DNA of 64,000 nt from the NCBI GenBank assembly GCA_016125225.1, contig WGME01000009.1, forward strand, positions 124,001 to 188,000. The letters run 5' to 3'. This DNA is from a bacterium (lineage in GTDB: Bacteria > Planctomycetota > Planctomycetia > Planctomycetales > Planctomycetaceae). The translations under genes and the position numbers were made by a program. The stretch's first letter is position 1; the number at the start of each line of letters is the position of its first letter. This document shows, piece after piece, positions 42,440 through 52,706 of this stretch. The notes below the pieces were generated by a model. The model saw only the letters and a list, made by a program, of their open reading frames with translations. It ran no database searches and was not told the origin of the DNA.

Positions 42440-45436
42440 GTGAAGTGGATTCAGCAGTTCTGGCATCGACTCTGTCCCGTGCCGCGCAAGCGGTTGACGA
42501 TGTGGGACGGCGTGCCGATCGTGCTGTTTGGTCTGCTGTTCGCTTCGCTGGTCATCGGACTGGAATGGGGCGGGGTGGTGCTGTTTGCCCGACCGCTGGC
42601 CTTCACGCTGTCGGTTTTCGCCATCTGGATCTGGTGGCTGCACGTGGCCGGTTATGGCGGTCTGCCGAAGATTCGCGGGCTAGTCGCCTTGTGGATTCGG
42701 TTCGGAATTTTTGCCCTGCTGGTGATGGTGCTCGCAGAACCCCGGTCGGTCCGCACACGCGATGTCGTCTCTGCCATGTTCCTGGTCGACGTTTCGGATT
42801 CCGTCCGTGGAGACGCAGTCGATAGTGCGATGCGCTATGTCGTGGAGTCTTCCGCCGAAAAGCCTGCGAAAGATGAAATCGGCCTGTTGATTTTCGGAGA
42901 AACACCCGCCGTTGAACAGCCGCCGCGGATGAACTACATCGTTGAAGCAGTGAATTCCCAGGTCGATAAAGGCTCGACGAATGTCGAACAGGCGATGTCC
43001 CTCGCCGCAGCCATGTTACCGGCGGATAACCAGGGACGGCTGGTGGTCATCAGTGACGGCGTCGAGACGGCGGGCAACCTGTCGCGCGTGCTCGATGATC
43101 TGAAATCCCGGGGCATCGCCGTCGATGTCTTGCCGATCGACTATTCCTATGAAGATGAAGTCTGGCTGGAACGAATCGATCTTCCGCAGCAGGTGAAACT
43201 GGGCGAGACATACGAAGCCGCGATGGTGCTGTCTTCTCTGAAGGCCGGTCAGGGTAAACTCACCTTGCGTGAAAACGGAGAAATCATCGCCGAGCAACCG
43301 GTCGAACTTCAGCCCGGGAAGAACCGGTACACCGTGCCGATTACGTTGCGGAATGCGGGCTATTATGAGTACTCCGCGACGATTGAAGTTGATCGGGAAT
43401 ATGACAGTCTGACGCAGAACAACGAAGTGCTCGGATACATCTTCGTCGAAGGCGAAGGCCAGGTGCTGCTGGTCACCGACCCTGCAGGCAGCGAGCAGGA
43501 CTGGCAACGGTTAAAAGAGGTGATTGAACAATCGGAGCGTGCCGTCCGCGTGATCCCGGCCTACGACTTTCCGTCCGACACTGCTGCCTTGTTGCCTTAT
43601 GACTGCATCATCTTCTGCAATGTGCCCCACGATGCGTTCGACTTTGGTCAACTGAATGGCTTGAAAGACGCCGTCTTCAATGTGGGCATCGGTTTCCTGA
43701 TGGTGGGGGGCGATGCGAGCTTTGGTCCGGGGGGCTGGAACCGCACCGTGGTGGAAGAGATTCTGCCGGTGACGATGGACATCTCGAACAAAAAGGTGCT
43801 GCCCAAGGGGGCCCTCGCCATCATCCTGCATACCTGCGAATTCGCTTCCGGCAATACCTGGGCCAAGCGCATCACCAAGCAGGCGATTAAGGTTCTCAAC
43901 AGTCGCGATGAAGCCGGCGTGCTGGCCTATACCAATACCGGCGAAGACTGGATCTTTGAGCTGACGCCGGTCAGTGAGTACGAGAAATTTGCCCCGTTGA
44001 TCGATGGAGCCGAGATCGGCGACATGCCCAGTTTCGCGACCACCATGCAACTCGGGCTGACCGGGTTGCAAAAGAGCGACGCGTCGACCAAGCACATGAT
44101 CATCATTTCGGATGGTGATCCTTCGCCCCCCGCTCCCGAACTGCTCGGCCAGTTTGTCGCTGGCAAGATCAGCGTCTCCACCGTCGCGGTCTTCCCTCAT
44201 GGGGGATTTGAAGAGACCTCGCTGCAGTCGATCGCCGGGGCCACGGGGGGCCGGTATTACTTTGTGAACGACAACCCCGATGTGCTCCCTGCGATCTTCA
44301 TTAAAGAGTCGAAGACGCTGAAGCGGAGCATGCTTCAGAACAAGATCTTCACGCCAGAAGTCAGCTTTGCTTCCCCGGTGCTCAAAGGCATCACCGAACT
44401 GCCGGAACTCAAGGGCTACGTGATTACCTCGGCCAAATCGTCGCCCGCCATGACGATTCTGAACGCGCCGCCCGATGAACAAGACCCCTCGCAGCAAGAT
44501 CCGATCCTCGCCATCTGGCAACATGGCCTGGGAAAAACCGCGGCGTTCACATCGGACCTGTCGCCAAAGTGGGCCGCCAACTGGCAAGACTGGAACGAGT
44601 TTCAGGTCTTCATCAAGCAGTTGCTCATCGATATCTCACGCGTGCAGAAATCGGGGGAACTGCGGCTCTCCACATATACGACCGGAAATCAGGCGGTCAT
44701 TGTCGCGGAAGATTTTCATCCCGATGAAAGCTTCCTGGAAGTGCAGGCTCAACTCTCGGGGCCGGATGGCAAAAGTGAATCGGTCACCTTGCAACAGGTT
44801 TCACCCCGTCGGTATCAGGCGACGGTTCCGTTGTGGGGTCATGGTCGGTATCACGCCGTTGCGAGCAGCACCGGCGGCGGCCGCAAGGAGCAGGCCTTTG
44901 GTGGTTTCATCGTCCCTTATTCTCCCGAATATCTTCGCTTCCGTTCGAACCGCCAGACGTTGACCGAAATCGCGGAACGGACAGGGGGGCGATTGCTCAC
45001 CGGTGAGTCCAAGCAGGACGACGTTTACCACGCCGGTCGCGAAGTGAAACAGACCACGCGGCCGATCTTCGACTGGTTTCTCATCGCCTTGGTGTGTCTC
45101 ATTCCACTCGATGTCGCCATCCGTCGGATTCAAATCGATCTGTCTGCGATCACGTCTCTATTCCGGCGCAAACGTGTGGAGCAACGAGCGACCATGGGCA
45201 CCTTGCTCGAACGCAAACAGCAGGTACAGACCACGCTGGAACGCAAACCCGAACGCCCACTGAGCCCGCCCAGCACACCCGTCAAACCGAAGCCGCCGCG
45301 ATCAGCCACGACACCAGCGGCTCAAACACCCACATCGCCGCCCCCCCCCGCGACGCCAACGGATGGTCAAAGCCAACCCGAATCGACCATGGAACGCTTG
45401 CTGAGAATGAAGAAGCAACGCGAAGAAGAGAAGTAG
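42440..45436 (+). CDS. Large membrane protein with von Willebrand A and glutamine-amidotransferase-like domains
   Basis: 998 residues from a GTG at 42440 (an ATG at 42500 is the alternative). Two N-terminal membrane helices (IVLFGLLFASLVIGLEWGGV; FGIFALLVMVLAEP) precede a VWA domain with a metal-site DVSDSVRGD near 117 and VISDGVETAG near 198. A Rossmann-like class-I amidotransferase-type domain follows (FLMVGGDASFGPGGW), with no catalytic Cys evident, and a second VWA-like part with IIISDGDPSPP near 555. A late membrane helix (PIFDWFLIALVCLIPLDVAI) and a Pro-rich basic tail end it. VWA domains bind proteins through a metal ion; clusters with MoxR ATPases use them in complex assembly. It closes the operon begun at 36.4 kb and ends convergent with a secreted protein. 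Confidence 0.9.
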   Translation: MKWIQQFWHRLCPVPRKRLTMWDGVPIVLFGLLFASLVIGLEWGGVVLFARPLAFTLSVFAIWIWWLHVAGYGGLPKIRGLVALWIRFGIFALLVMVLAEPRSVRTRDVVSAMFLVDVSDSVRGDAVDSAMRYVVESSAEKPAKDEIGLLIFGETPAVEQPPRMNYIVEAVNSQVDKGSTNVEQAMSLAAAMLPADNQGRLVVISDGVETAGNLSRVLDDLKSRGIAVDVLPIDYSYEDEVWLERIDLPQQVKLGETYEAAMVLSSLKAGQGKLTLRENGEIIAEQPVELQPGKNRYTVPITLRNAGYYEYSATIEVDREYDSLTQNNEVLGYIFVEGEGQVLLVTDPAGSEQDWQRLKEVIEQSERAVRVIPAYDFPSDTAALLPYDCIIFCNVPHDAFDFGQLNGLKDAVFNVGIGFLMVGGDASFGPGGWNRTVVEEILPVTMDISNKKVLPKGALAIILHTCEFASGNTWAKRITKQAIKVLNSRDEAGVLAYTNTGEDWIFELTPVSEYEKFAPLIDGAEIGDMPSFATTMQLGLTGLQKSDASTKHMIIISDGDPSPPAPELLGQFVAGKISVSTVAVFPHGGFEETSLQSIAGATGGRYYFVNDNPDVLPAIFIKESKTLKRSMLQNKIFTPEVSFASPVLKGITELPELKGYVITSAKSSPAMTILNAPPDEQDPSQQDPILAIWQHGLGKTAAFTSDLSPKWAANWQDWNEFQVFIKQLLIDISRVQKSGELRLSTYTTGNQAVIVAEDFHPDESFLEVQAQLSGPDGKSESVTLQQVSPRRYQATVPLWGHGRYHAVASSTGGGRKEQAFGGFIVPYSPEYLRFRSNRQTLTEIAERTGGRLLTGESKQDDVYHAGREVKQTTRPIFDWFLIALVCLIPLDVAIRRIQIDLSAITSLFRRKRVEQRATMGTLLERKQQVQTTLERKPERPLSPPSTPVKPKPPRSATTPAAQTPTSPPPPATPTDGQSQPESTMERLLRMKKQREEEK

Positions 45437-45663
45437 GCGAGCGGTGAGACTCGACTCTTAATGCTTGCCGTCACAGCACACGTCAACACGCACAGAACAG
45501 CTCCCAGCGTACGATTTACACTGCAGAACCATCCAACAGTGGCACCTGCATGCGGATTCTTGTGGTCTGTACAGAGGTTTGCCGTGGCGGGCGGACTGGT
45601 CTTCCCTCGGAATACCAGCCTTCAAGACGGACAGAACCGCATCAACAAGCAGACCAATGTCAG

Positions 45664-45699
45664 CGGCCTCTCGACAATCCGCAGATCATCGAGAGGCCG
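45664..45699. terminator. Hairpin in the convergent gap after the VWA gene
   Basis: CGGCCTCTCGA (45664-45674) and TCGAGAGGCCG (45689-45699) form a perfect 11-bp stem with a 14-nt loop. It is the only strong structure in the 298 bp between the VWA gene and the opposing secreted-protein gene, both of which end here. There is no T-tract, so Rho-independent activity would be weak. No convincing gene was seen in the rest of this gap. Confidence 0.5.
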
Positions 45700-45734
45700 G
45701 AGATGAAGTCGCTGACATTTCGAAATTCATGTGA

Positions 45735-46775
45735 TCACGGGATGAGGAAGATCAATCCGGTGACCGTGGCGGCTTCGACAGCCGCAGCCTGAGCGTTCCA
45801 GGGGATTTGATATTTCAGCTTCGGTGCGCATTCGCCTGGCCGGTACCAGCCGAGGGCATACTTCGGCGTGGTGATGGGGTCGAGCGTCATCTGGTACGGC
45901 AACGCCAGCAACTGGCCCGTGAACTTCGCTCCCGAGACAAACGGCTGAATCAGGAACGGATAAGTATGGCCGTACCGTTCCAGCGTCGCATCTTCAAAGT
46001 AGAGCGGATAGTGGTAGTAGTTCGTCGGTTCCCAAGTCATGGCGGTGTCTGGGAAAATCCGTGGCTGGTATTCTTCCGCACCAAACTTCACGTCGTACTC
46101 GGCCGCCTTTTCATTGGCATAGGTGCGGATATCCTGATCAACCATCCGGTCATAGAACGGATTGATTTCGTTCATCTGACGAACGGCCTTACGGACAGTG
46201 GTGTCCATCGGGTTGCCGTTCATGCTGGGCATTGGGGGAAGACTGGATTCCGATTGAGCGGCCACTGTTGAAACCAACCCGCCGCGTAACTCCACGGGTT
46301 CAACCACTTCCGCCATGGGTGCCGGGTATGGCTGAGCGACAGGTTGCGGGGCCGGAGATTCGTTCAATGGTTCCGTCAACACTTCGACGGGTGCTGCGGT
46401 TTTGACCCAAGCGGGCTCATCGCTGCCGTCGGGCAGGGGGGGAGCCGAAATCGGTCGGGTCGGTCCCCAGCCATAGGCATCGGCCGATTCAGGAATCGGC
46501 TGAGTGCTGCCCGGAATCTTTGCGGATTGCGATTCGGTCGCCGTCGCGTCCACGGTCATAGGCTGATACTTGGCCTTCAACCGTTCCCAGCGCTGCTGGG
46601 CTGTTTCCTGCTTCAATTGTTCCAGCGGCGTGACTGTGGCTCGTCCTACGTCATCGGCTGCCACTGCTGATACGCAAGTAGCAAACACGAGAGACGCGGT
46701 GGCCAACTCACGCGGTTTCCGCAGGAGCATGCTCCACGGAGTAGTTCGGGGACTCTTCAACGATCGTGATGTCAT
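45735..46775 (-). CDS. Planctomycete hypothetical secreted protein
   Basis: 346 residues. Starting at the ATG at 46775 (GGGAGAG upstream) gives a long basic n-region, a hydrophobic core ([18 protein letters not shown]) and likely export; a start at 46730 is possible. The middle is Pro/Glu/Ala-rich. The C-terminal 150 residues look conserved and ordered, with many Tyr/Pro ([23 protein letters not shown], in part; [15 protein letters not shown]). I do not recognise a family with known function. Its start overlaps the end of guaB by 68 bp on the same strand, so they are likely coupled. It is convergent with the VWA gene. Confidence 0.85.
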   Translation of the reverse strand: MTSRSLKSPRTTPWSMLLRKPRELATASLVFATCVSAVAADDVGRATVTPLEQLKQETAQQRWERLKAKYQPMTVDATATESQSAKIPGSTQPIPESADAYGWGPTRPISAPPLPDGSDEPAWVKTAAPVEVLTEPLNESPAPQPVAQPYPAPMAEVVEPVELRGGLVSTVAAQSESSLPPMPSMNGNPMDTTVRKAVRQMNEINPFYDRMVDQDIRTYANEKAAEYDVKFGAEEYQPRIFPDTAMTWEPTNYYHYPLYFEDATLERYGHTYPFLIQPFVSGAKFTGQLLALPYQMTLDPITTPKYALGWYRPGECAPKLKYQIPWNAQAAAVEAATVTGLIFLIP

Positions 46776-48195
46776 GGGGATGACTCTCCCTCACCGTAGC
46801 CGGTGAGACCTGAATGAACTTGGCTTCCGTGCGCAGTTCGGCGATCGTACGAACGCCACAATACCCCATCCCGGCTCGCAACCCACCAATCAGTTGATAC
46901 AGCAGGCTATGCAACGAACCTCGATAGGGAACCCGGCCTTCAACCCCTTCTGGAACCAGTTTCGACGCTCCAGCCCTGCCGTCTTCAATTCTTCCTTGGC
47001 GATAGCGCTCGCTACTCCCTTTCACCATCGCGCCCAAAGACCCCATTCCCCGATATCGCTTGTAGCTTCGCCCCTGATACAGGACCGTTTCCCCCGGGCT
47101 TTCATCCAAGCCCGCAAGTAACCCGCCGAGCATCACTGAAAATGCCCCGGCGGCAATGGCTTTGGTGATATCGCCGCTGTACCGAATCCCACCATCGGCA
47201 ATAATCGGCACATCGGTGCCTTGCACGGCTTTCACCGCATTCGCAATCGCGGAAAGCTGCGGGACGCCGACACCGGCGATGATCCGTGTTGTACAAATGG
47301 AACCCGGGCCAATGCCCACCTTGATTGCATCGGCCCCGGCTTCCACCAGATCCCGTGCGCCTGTCGTGGTGGCAATGTTCCCCGCGATGACATCAATGCT
47401 CCAACGCTTCTTGAGTTCACGCACGGTGTCGATCACGTTTCTGGAGTGACCGTGGGCACTGTCGACGCATAGCACATCGACACCCTTTTCGATCAGAATC
47501 GCGGCCCGATCGTAATCGTGAACGCCAATCGCCGCTCCGACACGCAGTCGGCCACGGGCATCTTTCGAGGCTTTGGGATACCGCAGGTTCTTGTCGATAT
47601 CCTTTATGGTGATCAGCCCTTTGAGCTGATAGGCATCGTCCACCAGCAGCAGTTTCTCGACCTTGTTCTCCAGCAAAATCTGCTCGGCCGCTTCCAGCGT
47701 GGTGGTTTCCGGAGCGGTGACCAGATTCTCCTTGGTCATCACCTCGGAAATCGGGACGTCGCGCGAGGGCAGGAAGCGCAAGTCGCGCCGCGTGAGGATG
47801 CCCATCAACCGGCCATTCTGCGTCACCGGCACACCGCCGATGTTGCGTTGTTCCATGATTTCCCAGGCCGATCCCGCCGTCGCATCGGGTGGCAGAGTGA
47901 CCGGGTCAACGATCACGCCGTGTTCGGCGCGCTTCACGCGTTCGACCTGCAGGGCCTGCTGGTCGATCGGCATGTTCTTGTGGATGATGCCGATGCCCCC
48001 TTCCTGGGCCATCGCGACTGCCATATCGCTTTCGCTGACCGTGTCCATCGGGCTGGACAGAATGGGCACGTTCAGGCGGATATGTCGCGTCAATTGCGTC
48101 GCGGTTTCGACTTCGCTCGGCATGAATTCGCTGTAGCCGGGTTCGAGCAACACATCGTCGAAGGTAATGCCGCGGTAAGCAATGCGATCATCCAT
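46708..48195 (-). CDS. guaB: Inosine-5'-monophosphate dehydrogenase
   Basis: 495 residues from the ATG at 48195 (AGGA nine bases upstream). Converts IMP to XMP with NAD, the first step to GMP. The TIM-barrel start ([15 protein letters not shown]) and catalytic-Cys loop [12 protein letters not shown] are present, as is the flap [10 protein letters not shown]. Two CBS domains are inserted at about 95-215 ([40 protein letters not shown]), so regulation by adenine/guanine nucleotides is likely. It follows rsmA by 35 bp on the same strand and is overlapped at its 3' end by a secreted-protein gene. Confidence 0.97.
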   Translation of the reverse strand: MDDRIAYRGITFDDVLLEPGYSEFMPSEVETATQLTRHIRLNVPILSSPMDTVSESDMAVAMAQEGGIGIIHKNMPIDQQALQVERVKRAEHGVIVDPVTLPPDATAGSAWEIMEQRNIGGVPVTQNGRLMGILTRRDLRFLPSRDVPISEVMTKENLVTAPETTTLEAAEQILLENKVEKLLLVDDAYQLKGLITIKDIDKNLRYPKASKDARGRLRVGAAIGVHDYDRAAILIEKGVDVLCVDSAHGHSRNVIDTVRELKKRWSIDVIAGNIATTTGARDLVEAGADAIKVGIGPGSICTTRIIAGVGVPQLSAIANAVKAVQGTDVPIIADGGIRYSGDITKAIAAGAFSVMLGGLLAGLDESPGETVLYQGRSYKRYRGMGSLGAMVKGSSERYRQGRIEDGRAGASKLVPEGVEGRVPYRGSLHSLLYQLIGGLRAGMGYCGVRTIAELRTEAKFIQVSPATVRESHPHDITIVEESPNYSVEHAPAETA

Positions 48196-48230
48196 GGCGA
48201 TCAATCCTGTTCTATCAGAGGCGTCGGCGA

Positions 48231-49271
48231 TCAGGCTTTCGCAGTGAGTGTTGGTTGAGGGGCCAGTCGGTTGCTGAGAGCTACAAACTGGGCCACAGAT
48301 AATTGTTCGGGGCGAGCCGTCGGTGCGATCTGCAATGCCCCCAGCACATCCGATAACGCTTCCCGTGTATACACGGGTTGAGGTGCTGAATGATGAGCGG
48401 TTCGCTCGGCAACAGTCTTTTCACTGAATTGCTGCGTGAGCACACCGAGGATCTGTTTCCGTCGCAGGGTAAACACATCGCGAACGAACGCATGAAACCA
48501 GTCGCGCTGTTCGATCTGTTGCTGTAATTGCGGGGAACGATCGACCCGCAACACGGCAGAATCGACTTTCGGCGGCGGCCAGAAGACACCCGGCGGCAGC
48601 TTGCGGATCAGCTTCAATTCTGCCTGGCTTTGCATCCAGACCGTGAGTGCGCTGTAATCTCCCGTGCCGGGTTTGGCTAGCATTCGCTCAGCGAGTTCAT
48701 ACTGAATGGTGACCACCATCTTTGACCACGGCCAGTCCCCCGCGATCAGATTCGACATCACCGGCGTCGCAATGTTGTACGGCAGGTTGGCCACCAGCTT
48801 CAGCGTGGTCACCGCTGGTTGCATCAGCCAAGGGTTATCGGCATCAGTAACGGCATCGCCGAGGCCGCCATAGTTGCGTTGTTCGGCCGCGCGGACTTTC
48901 ACCAGCGATTGTTCGATGGCGGTGATGACTTCCGGTGCGAGCGTGCTTTTGTTGGCGAGGGCATCACCATGAATCAACGTGACATTGTTGCGGCCCGCCA
49001 GCAGATGTTTTGCATGGCCATAAACGTGTTCATCGAATTCGACCGAGATCACATGCCCGGCATGATCGGCGAGCTGAGCCGTCAGACCGCCGGTTCCGGT
49101 GCCCACTTCAAGGACAACATCGGCCGTAGAGAGAGCCGCATGTTTGACGATCAACTGGTGCAGATTGAGATCGACGAGAAAATTCTGGCCCAAATCATGG
49201 CGCGGCTGTTTTCCCTGCTGCTCAAAGAGCCGCATCAAACGAGAGCGGGTTTGCCGGTCGGCTTCGTCCAT
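48231..49271 (-). CDS. rsmA: 16S rRNA (adenine1518-N6/adenine1519-N6)-dimethyltransferase
   Basis: 346 residues, rather long for RsmA/KsgA (usually about 270-300) because of an insertion around residues 120-165. The methyltransferase start [13 protein letters not shown] is typical, followed by the SAM-binding [22 protein letters not shown] and the catalytic [27 protein letters not shown] confirms the family. It dimethylates two adjacent adenosines at the 3' end of 16S rRNA during small-subunit assembly. It sits between ribE and guaB on the minus strand, with about 120 bp and 35 bp gaps. Confidence 0.95.
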   Translation of the reverse strand: MDEADRQTRSRLMRLFEQQGKQPRHDLGQNFLVDLNLHQLIVKHAALSTADVVLEVGTGTGGLTAQLADHAGHVISVEFDEHVYGHAKHLLAGRNNVTLIHGDALANKSTLAPEVITAIEQSLVKVRAAEQRNYGGLGDAVTDADNPWLMQPAVTTLKLVANLPYNIATPVMSNLIAGDWPWSKMVVTIQYELAERMLAKPGTGDYSALTVWMQSQAELKLIRKLPPGVFWPPPKVDSAVLRVDRSPQLQQQIEQRDWFHAFVRDVFTLRRKQILGVLTQQFSEKTVAERTAHHSAPQPVYTREALSDVLGALQIAPTARPEQLSVAQFVALSNRLAPQPTLTAKA

Positions 49272-49391
49272 GTTCGGGTAAGAAAACGCTCGAATTCGGG
49301 ATCAATCCGCTAAGCATACCCGACAGCGGATGAACTTTCGATGATGTTCCGCAGAAAAATTGCAGGCTCGATCGCAGGGCTGTCCGTGACA

Positions 49392-49997
49392 TCATTTCCC
49401 GAGCAGTTTCTGCACATATTTGCCGAGGATATCGGTTTCGATATTCACGGCATCGCCGACTTTCCGTCGGCCGAGGGTGGTGACTTCGAGCGTATGCGGG
49501 ATGAGGGCGATACTGAACTGCCGACTGTTCACATCGACAATCGTCAAACTGACACCATCGACCGCAACCGAACCTTTGGGCACCATCAGCTTCGCCCAAT
49601 CTGGAGAAACCTGGAATCGCATGGTGATCCAGTCCCCATCCGTTTCAATGGCAGTCACGGTTCCCACGCCATCGACATGCCCCTGGACAAAGTGGCCGCC
49701 CAGCCGACCCTGAACCGGCAGTGAGCGTTCAAGATTCACCACATCGTCCGCGGTTAAGCGGCCCAGATTGGTCTTCGACAGCGTTTCCGTCCCCGCCTGA
49801 AACGACCATTCACCATCATGAATTTCAATCACAGTGAGACAACATCCATTAACCGCGACGCTGTCTCCCAACTGGCAGCGGTCATGATCGGGAGCGGCGA
49901 TCATGATTTCCGGGGGACGCAACGTCAGCCGAATGCCCGCCACTTCGGGAACTACGGCTGTGATGCTGCCTAAGCCTTCAACGAGTCCGGTGAACAT
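49392..49997 (-). CDS. ribE: Riboflavin synthase alpha chain
   Basis: 201 residues beginning MFTGLVEGLGSI, the standard N-terminus of the enzyme; an upstream in-frame start at 50057 is not supported. Two homologous lumazine-binding repeats are visible, each with a VNGCCLTV / VDGVSLTIVD core and a GHFVQGHVDG / PHTLEVTTLGRRKVGDAVNIE segment. It converts two 6,7-dimethyl-8-ribityllumazine molecules to riboflavin. The gene follows rpiB by 46 bp and precedes rsmA. No FMN riboswitch was recognised upstream. Confidence 0.96.
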   Translation of the reverse strand: MFTGLVEGLGSITAVVPEVAGIRLTLRPPEIMIAAPDHDRCQLGDSVAVNGCCLTVIEIHDGEWSFQAGTETLSKTNLGRLTADDVVNLERSLPVQGRLGGHFVQGHVDGVGTVTAIETDGDWITMRFQVSPDWAKLMVPKGSVAVDGVSLTIVDVNSRQFSIALIPHTLEVTTLGRRKVGDAVNIETDILGKYVQKLLGK

Positions 49998-50043
49998 GCT
50001 GAGATTGTTCCGGTAGCGCTCGGCATTCGCCTCGCGGCTAAGA

Positions 50044-50508
50044 TTAGTTGAAATCACCCGATGTGGCCCGGCGTTCGATTTCCAGAACCTTGTTCAACCG
50101 GCGGACATGGCGTTCTTCGTGAGTAAACTCGGCGGCGATGTAGGCTTTCACCAACTCGACCGCGAGTTCTTCACCCACAATGCGAGCCCCGAGGCAGAGC
50201 ACGTTCATGTCATCATGCTCGACCCCTTGGTGAGCCGAGTACGTGTCGTGACAGACCCCCGCTCGGATGCCAGGGATTTTGTTGGCGGCGACGCTGATGC
50301 CGACCCCGCTGCCGCACAGCAGAATCCCACGATCCGCCTGGCCGGATCGAATCACCTCGCCCACCTTCAACGCGAAGTCGGGGTAATCGACGGAGCAGTC
50401 GGAATCGGTGCCGCAATCGACAACGGTATGCCCCGCCGCTTCGATGAGCGTGCGAATGCGTTGCTTGAGCGGAAACCCGCCATGATCACAACCAAGAGCG
50501 ATACGCAT
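50044..50508 (-). CDS. rpiB: Ribose-5-phosphate isomerase B
   Basis: 154 residues, normal for RpiB. Family features: N-terminal ALGCDHGGFPLKQ, the active-site CGSGVGISVAANKIPGIRAG (catalytic Cys near 66), the anion-hole region and HDDMNVLCLGARIVG. It interconverts ribose 5-phosphate and ribulose 5-phosphate in the pentose phosphate pathway; ribulose 5-phosphate is also a riboflavin precursor, which fits the ribE gene next to it. It is the first recognisable metabolic gene after the toxin-antitoxin pair in the minus-strand run. Confidence 0.96.
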   Translation of the reverse strand: MRIALGCDHGGFPLKQRIRTLIEAAGHTVVDCGTDSDCSVDYPDFALKVGEVIRSGQADRGILLCGSGVGISVAANKIPGIRAGVCHDTYSAHQGVEHDDMNVLCLGARIVGEELAVELVKAYIAAEFTHEERHVRRLNKVLEIERRATSGDFN

Positions 50509-50534
50509 GCTGAACGCCTGAAAGTTTGCAATGG

Positions 50535-50831
50535 TTACGAAAGATCTGGATCGCGACGCGCACTATGCCAGATGGAAAGGATGTCGATGCGATCTGACTC
50601 CGCAACAAAACGATAGAGTATTCGATATCGGCCACTGACCAATTGCCTGGCGGGTCGTCCTGCAGCATCAGTATAAGGCGCCCCAATTTGCGGGACTGAT
50701 TCTAGTAGTGAGACTTGCTTCAAGATTCGTTCTGTCACCTGCGTTGCAGCGTACTCATTATGCTCTGCGATGTAATCTCGAATCGTCTGGAGTTCTTTTG
50801 TTGCCCGGCGTGACCAGCGAATTTGGTACAA
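50535..50831 (-). CDS. RelE/ParE-family toxin
   Basis: 98 residues, starting from a TTG at 50831. The ParE/RelE pattern is clear: WSRRATKELQTIRDYIAEHN at the N-terminus, QIGAPYTDAAGRPARQLV in the middle and the terminal YRILYRFVAESDRIDILSIW plus HSARR. ParE members poison DNA gyrase, RelE members cut mRNA on the ribosome; the HSARR ending fits the ParE side. The unusual start codon and lack of a strong ribosome site may keep toxin output low relative to the antitoxin, which lies 33 bp upstream on the same strand. Confidence 0.9.
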   Translation of the reverse strand: MYQIRWSRRATKELQTIRDYIAEHNEYAATQVTERILKQVSLLESVPQIGAPYTDAAGRPARQLVSGRYRILYRFVAESDRIDILSIWHSARRDPDLS

Positions 50832-50864
50832 AGGTTAGCCAGTCACTGACATGAAGATGCGAGA

Positions 50865-51089
50865 TTATTCACTAGCTGCAGCGGCATCCGGTTGGCTGAA
50901 CTCAGGGAGTGGAGTCCCAGCTTGAAAGTGAGCTAAAACGTCTTCATGCCGGTAGACCCGGCCCGCATCGATATCAGCCAAAGCCTCGTCGACGGCCAGG
51001 CAAACCTGCAATTCCTCAATGATCTCAGGCAAAGTGACTTCATCGGGCAGTTGCGAGATCATTTGGCTTGCCAGTTCCTTGTGCGTCAT
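50865..51089 (-). CDS. Putative antitoxin of the RelE/ParE pair
   Basis: 74 residues from the ATG at 51089, which has GGAG six bases upstream; the frame opens earlier but without support. The protein is acidic and small, with [20 protein letters not shown] followed by [21 protein letters not shown], a helix pattern commonly found in antitoxins encoded just before ParE-like toxins. I see no obvious DNA-binding HTH or ribbon-helix-helix in the N-terminal part. Its position and spacing upstream of the toxin, and a much stronger ribosome site, are the main evidence. A DNA-binding autoregulatory role is inferred. Confidence 0.82.
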   Translation of the reverse strand: MTHKELASQMISQLPDEVTLPEIIEELQVCLAVDEALADIDAGRVYRHEDVLAHFQAGTPLPEFSQPDAAAASE

Positions 51090-51137
51090 ATCTCGCTCCG
51101 GACTGATATGGGGCCGACGATTGATTGTCAAGAATTA

Positions 51138-52664
51138 TTATGGCAGATCACTCGACCCCATCAAGGCCTTGTCGACTTCGCGGGCGACGGCGCGGCCTTC
51201 GTTGATGGCCCAGACGACGAGGCTTTGGCCGCGACGGCAGTCACCGGCCGCGAAGACCTTATCGACATTGGTGGTGAACTTGCCGTAGTCGGCGGCGTAA
51301 TTGGTCCGTGGATCGAAGGTCACGCCGAGTTGTTCGGCCACGGTCGGTTCCGGACCGCGGAAGCCGAGCGCGAAGAGGCACAGTTGGGCGGGCCATTCTT
51401 CTTCGCTGCCGGGAACCTGCGAGAAGGGGGTCTTCTTCTCGGGATCGGGCTTGGACCAGTCGAGCCGCATGGTTTTCACGGCACGGAGGTTGCCATTGTC
51501 GTCACCGAGGAATTCGACGGTCTGAATGGCATACTCGCGCGGATCGTTCAGCAGGGTCTTGCCGGGCACCTTCGAATAATCGAAGAGGGCAGCTCCTTCT
51601 TCGTGGCCGTAGTCCTTCTTGTAAACACGGGGCCATTGCGGCCAGGGATTGTTGGGTGCCCGATTGTCCGGAGATTGCGCGACGACTTCGAAATTAACGA
51701 GCGACTTGCAGCCATGACGCAGCGAGGTGCCGCAGCAGTCGGTGCCAGTATCACCACCGCCGATGACGACGACGTCTTTGCCTTTGGCGGAAATGTACTT
51801 GCCGTCCTCGAGTCGAGAATCGAGCAGGCTTTTAGTATTCGCATGCAGGAATTCCATCGCCATGTGAATCCCCTTGAGGTTGCGGCCCGGGGTTTTGGCG
51901 AAGAAATCGTTGGGGTTGGTCGCACCGGTGCAGAGGACGATGGCGTCGAACTCTTTGAGTAACTGCTGAGCAGGAATGGTCTTGCCGATGTCGCAGTTTG
52001 TTTGGAAGATCACGCCTTCATCAGCCAGGAGATTGACGCGGCGCTGCACGACATCCTGCTTGTCGAGCTTCATGTTAGGAATGCCGTACATCAGCAGGCC
52101 GCCGATGCGGTCGGACCGTTCAAAGACCGTGACCAGATGGCCGACACTGTTGAGTTGAGCGGCGGCAGCGAGACCGGCAGGGCCTGAACCAATCACCGCC
52201 ACTTTCTTCCCGGTACGGACCGGCGGCGGGCAAGGCGTGACCCAGCCTTCTTCGAAACCCTTGTCGATGATCGAGCATTCGATGTTCTTGATCGTCACGG
52301 GCGGATTGGTGATGCCCAAGACGCACGAACCTTCGCACGGAGCCGGGCAGACGCGGCCTGTGAATTCCGGGAAGTTGTTCGTCTTATGCAGACGATCGAG
52401 GGCTTCCCGCCAATGGCCGCGGTAAACCAGATCATTCCATTCCGGAATGAGATTATTCACCGGGCAGCCAGCCGCCATGCCATTCAGGAGCGATCCCGTA
52501 TGACAAAATGGCACGCCACAGTCCATGCAGCGAGCCCCCTGGCGTTTCAGCGAGGGTTCATCCATGTGCTCGTGGAATTCATTCCAGTCGAGGACGCGGA
52601 GCGACGGCTCGCGATCGGTGGGGATCTGGCGGGTGAACTCTTTGAATCCGGTGGGCTTGCCCAT
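51138..52664 (-). CDS. gltD: Glutamate synthase small subunit
   Basis: 508 residues, slightly longer than usual. N-terminal cysteine-rich part ([13 protein letters not shown]) carries the 4Fe-4S ligands that pass electrons to the large subunit, then the FAD-binding [16 protein letters not shown] and the NADPH-binding [12 protein letters not shown]. It supplies electrons from NADPH to GltB, which makes two glutamates from glutamine and 2-oxoglutarate. It is separated from gltB by a DUF1559 gene, an uncommon arrangement; the three genes are on the same strand. The start is the ATG at 52664. Confidence 0.96.
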   Translation of the reverse strand: MGKPTGFKEFTRQIPTDREPSLRVLDWNEFHEHMDEPSLKRQGARCMDCGVPFCHTGSLLNGMAAGCPVNNLIPEWNDLVYRGHWREALDRLHKTNNFPEFTGRVCPAPCEGSCVLGITNPPVTIKNIECSIIDKGFEEGWVTPCPPPVRTGKKVAVIGSGPAGLAAAAQLNSVGHLVTVFERSDRIGGLLMYGIPNMKLDKQDVVQRRVNLLADEGVIFQTNCDIGKTIPAQQLLKEFDAIVLCTGATNPNDFFAKTPGRNLKGIHMAMEFLHANTKSLLDSRLEDGKYISAKGKDVVVIGGGDTGTDCCGTSLRHGCKSLVNFEVVAQSPDNRAPNNPWPQWPRVYKKDYGHEEGAALFDYSKVPGKTLLNDPREYAIQTVEFLGDDNGNLRAVKTMRLDWSKPDPEKKTPFSQVPGSEEEWPAQLCLFALGFRGPEPTVAEQLGVTFDPRTNYAADYGKFTTNVDKVFAAGDCRRGQSLVVWAINEGRAVAREVDKALMGSSDLP

Positions 52665-52706
52665 GATCGTGGGTCGTCTCTTCTAAAGGTGTCTCAAATG
52701 ACTTCG

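Noticed and set aside
43511-44587. 358-codon open frame opposite the VWA gene
   Set aside because: Antisense shadow with His/Arg/Gly bias and no recognisable motif.
50946-51962. 338-codon plus-strand open frame opposite gltD and the antitoxin
   Set aside because: Antisense to two well-supported genes and without any family signature.
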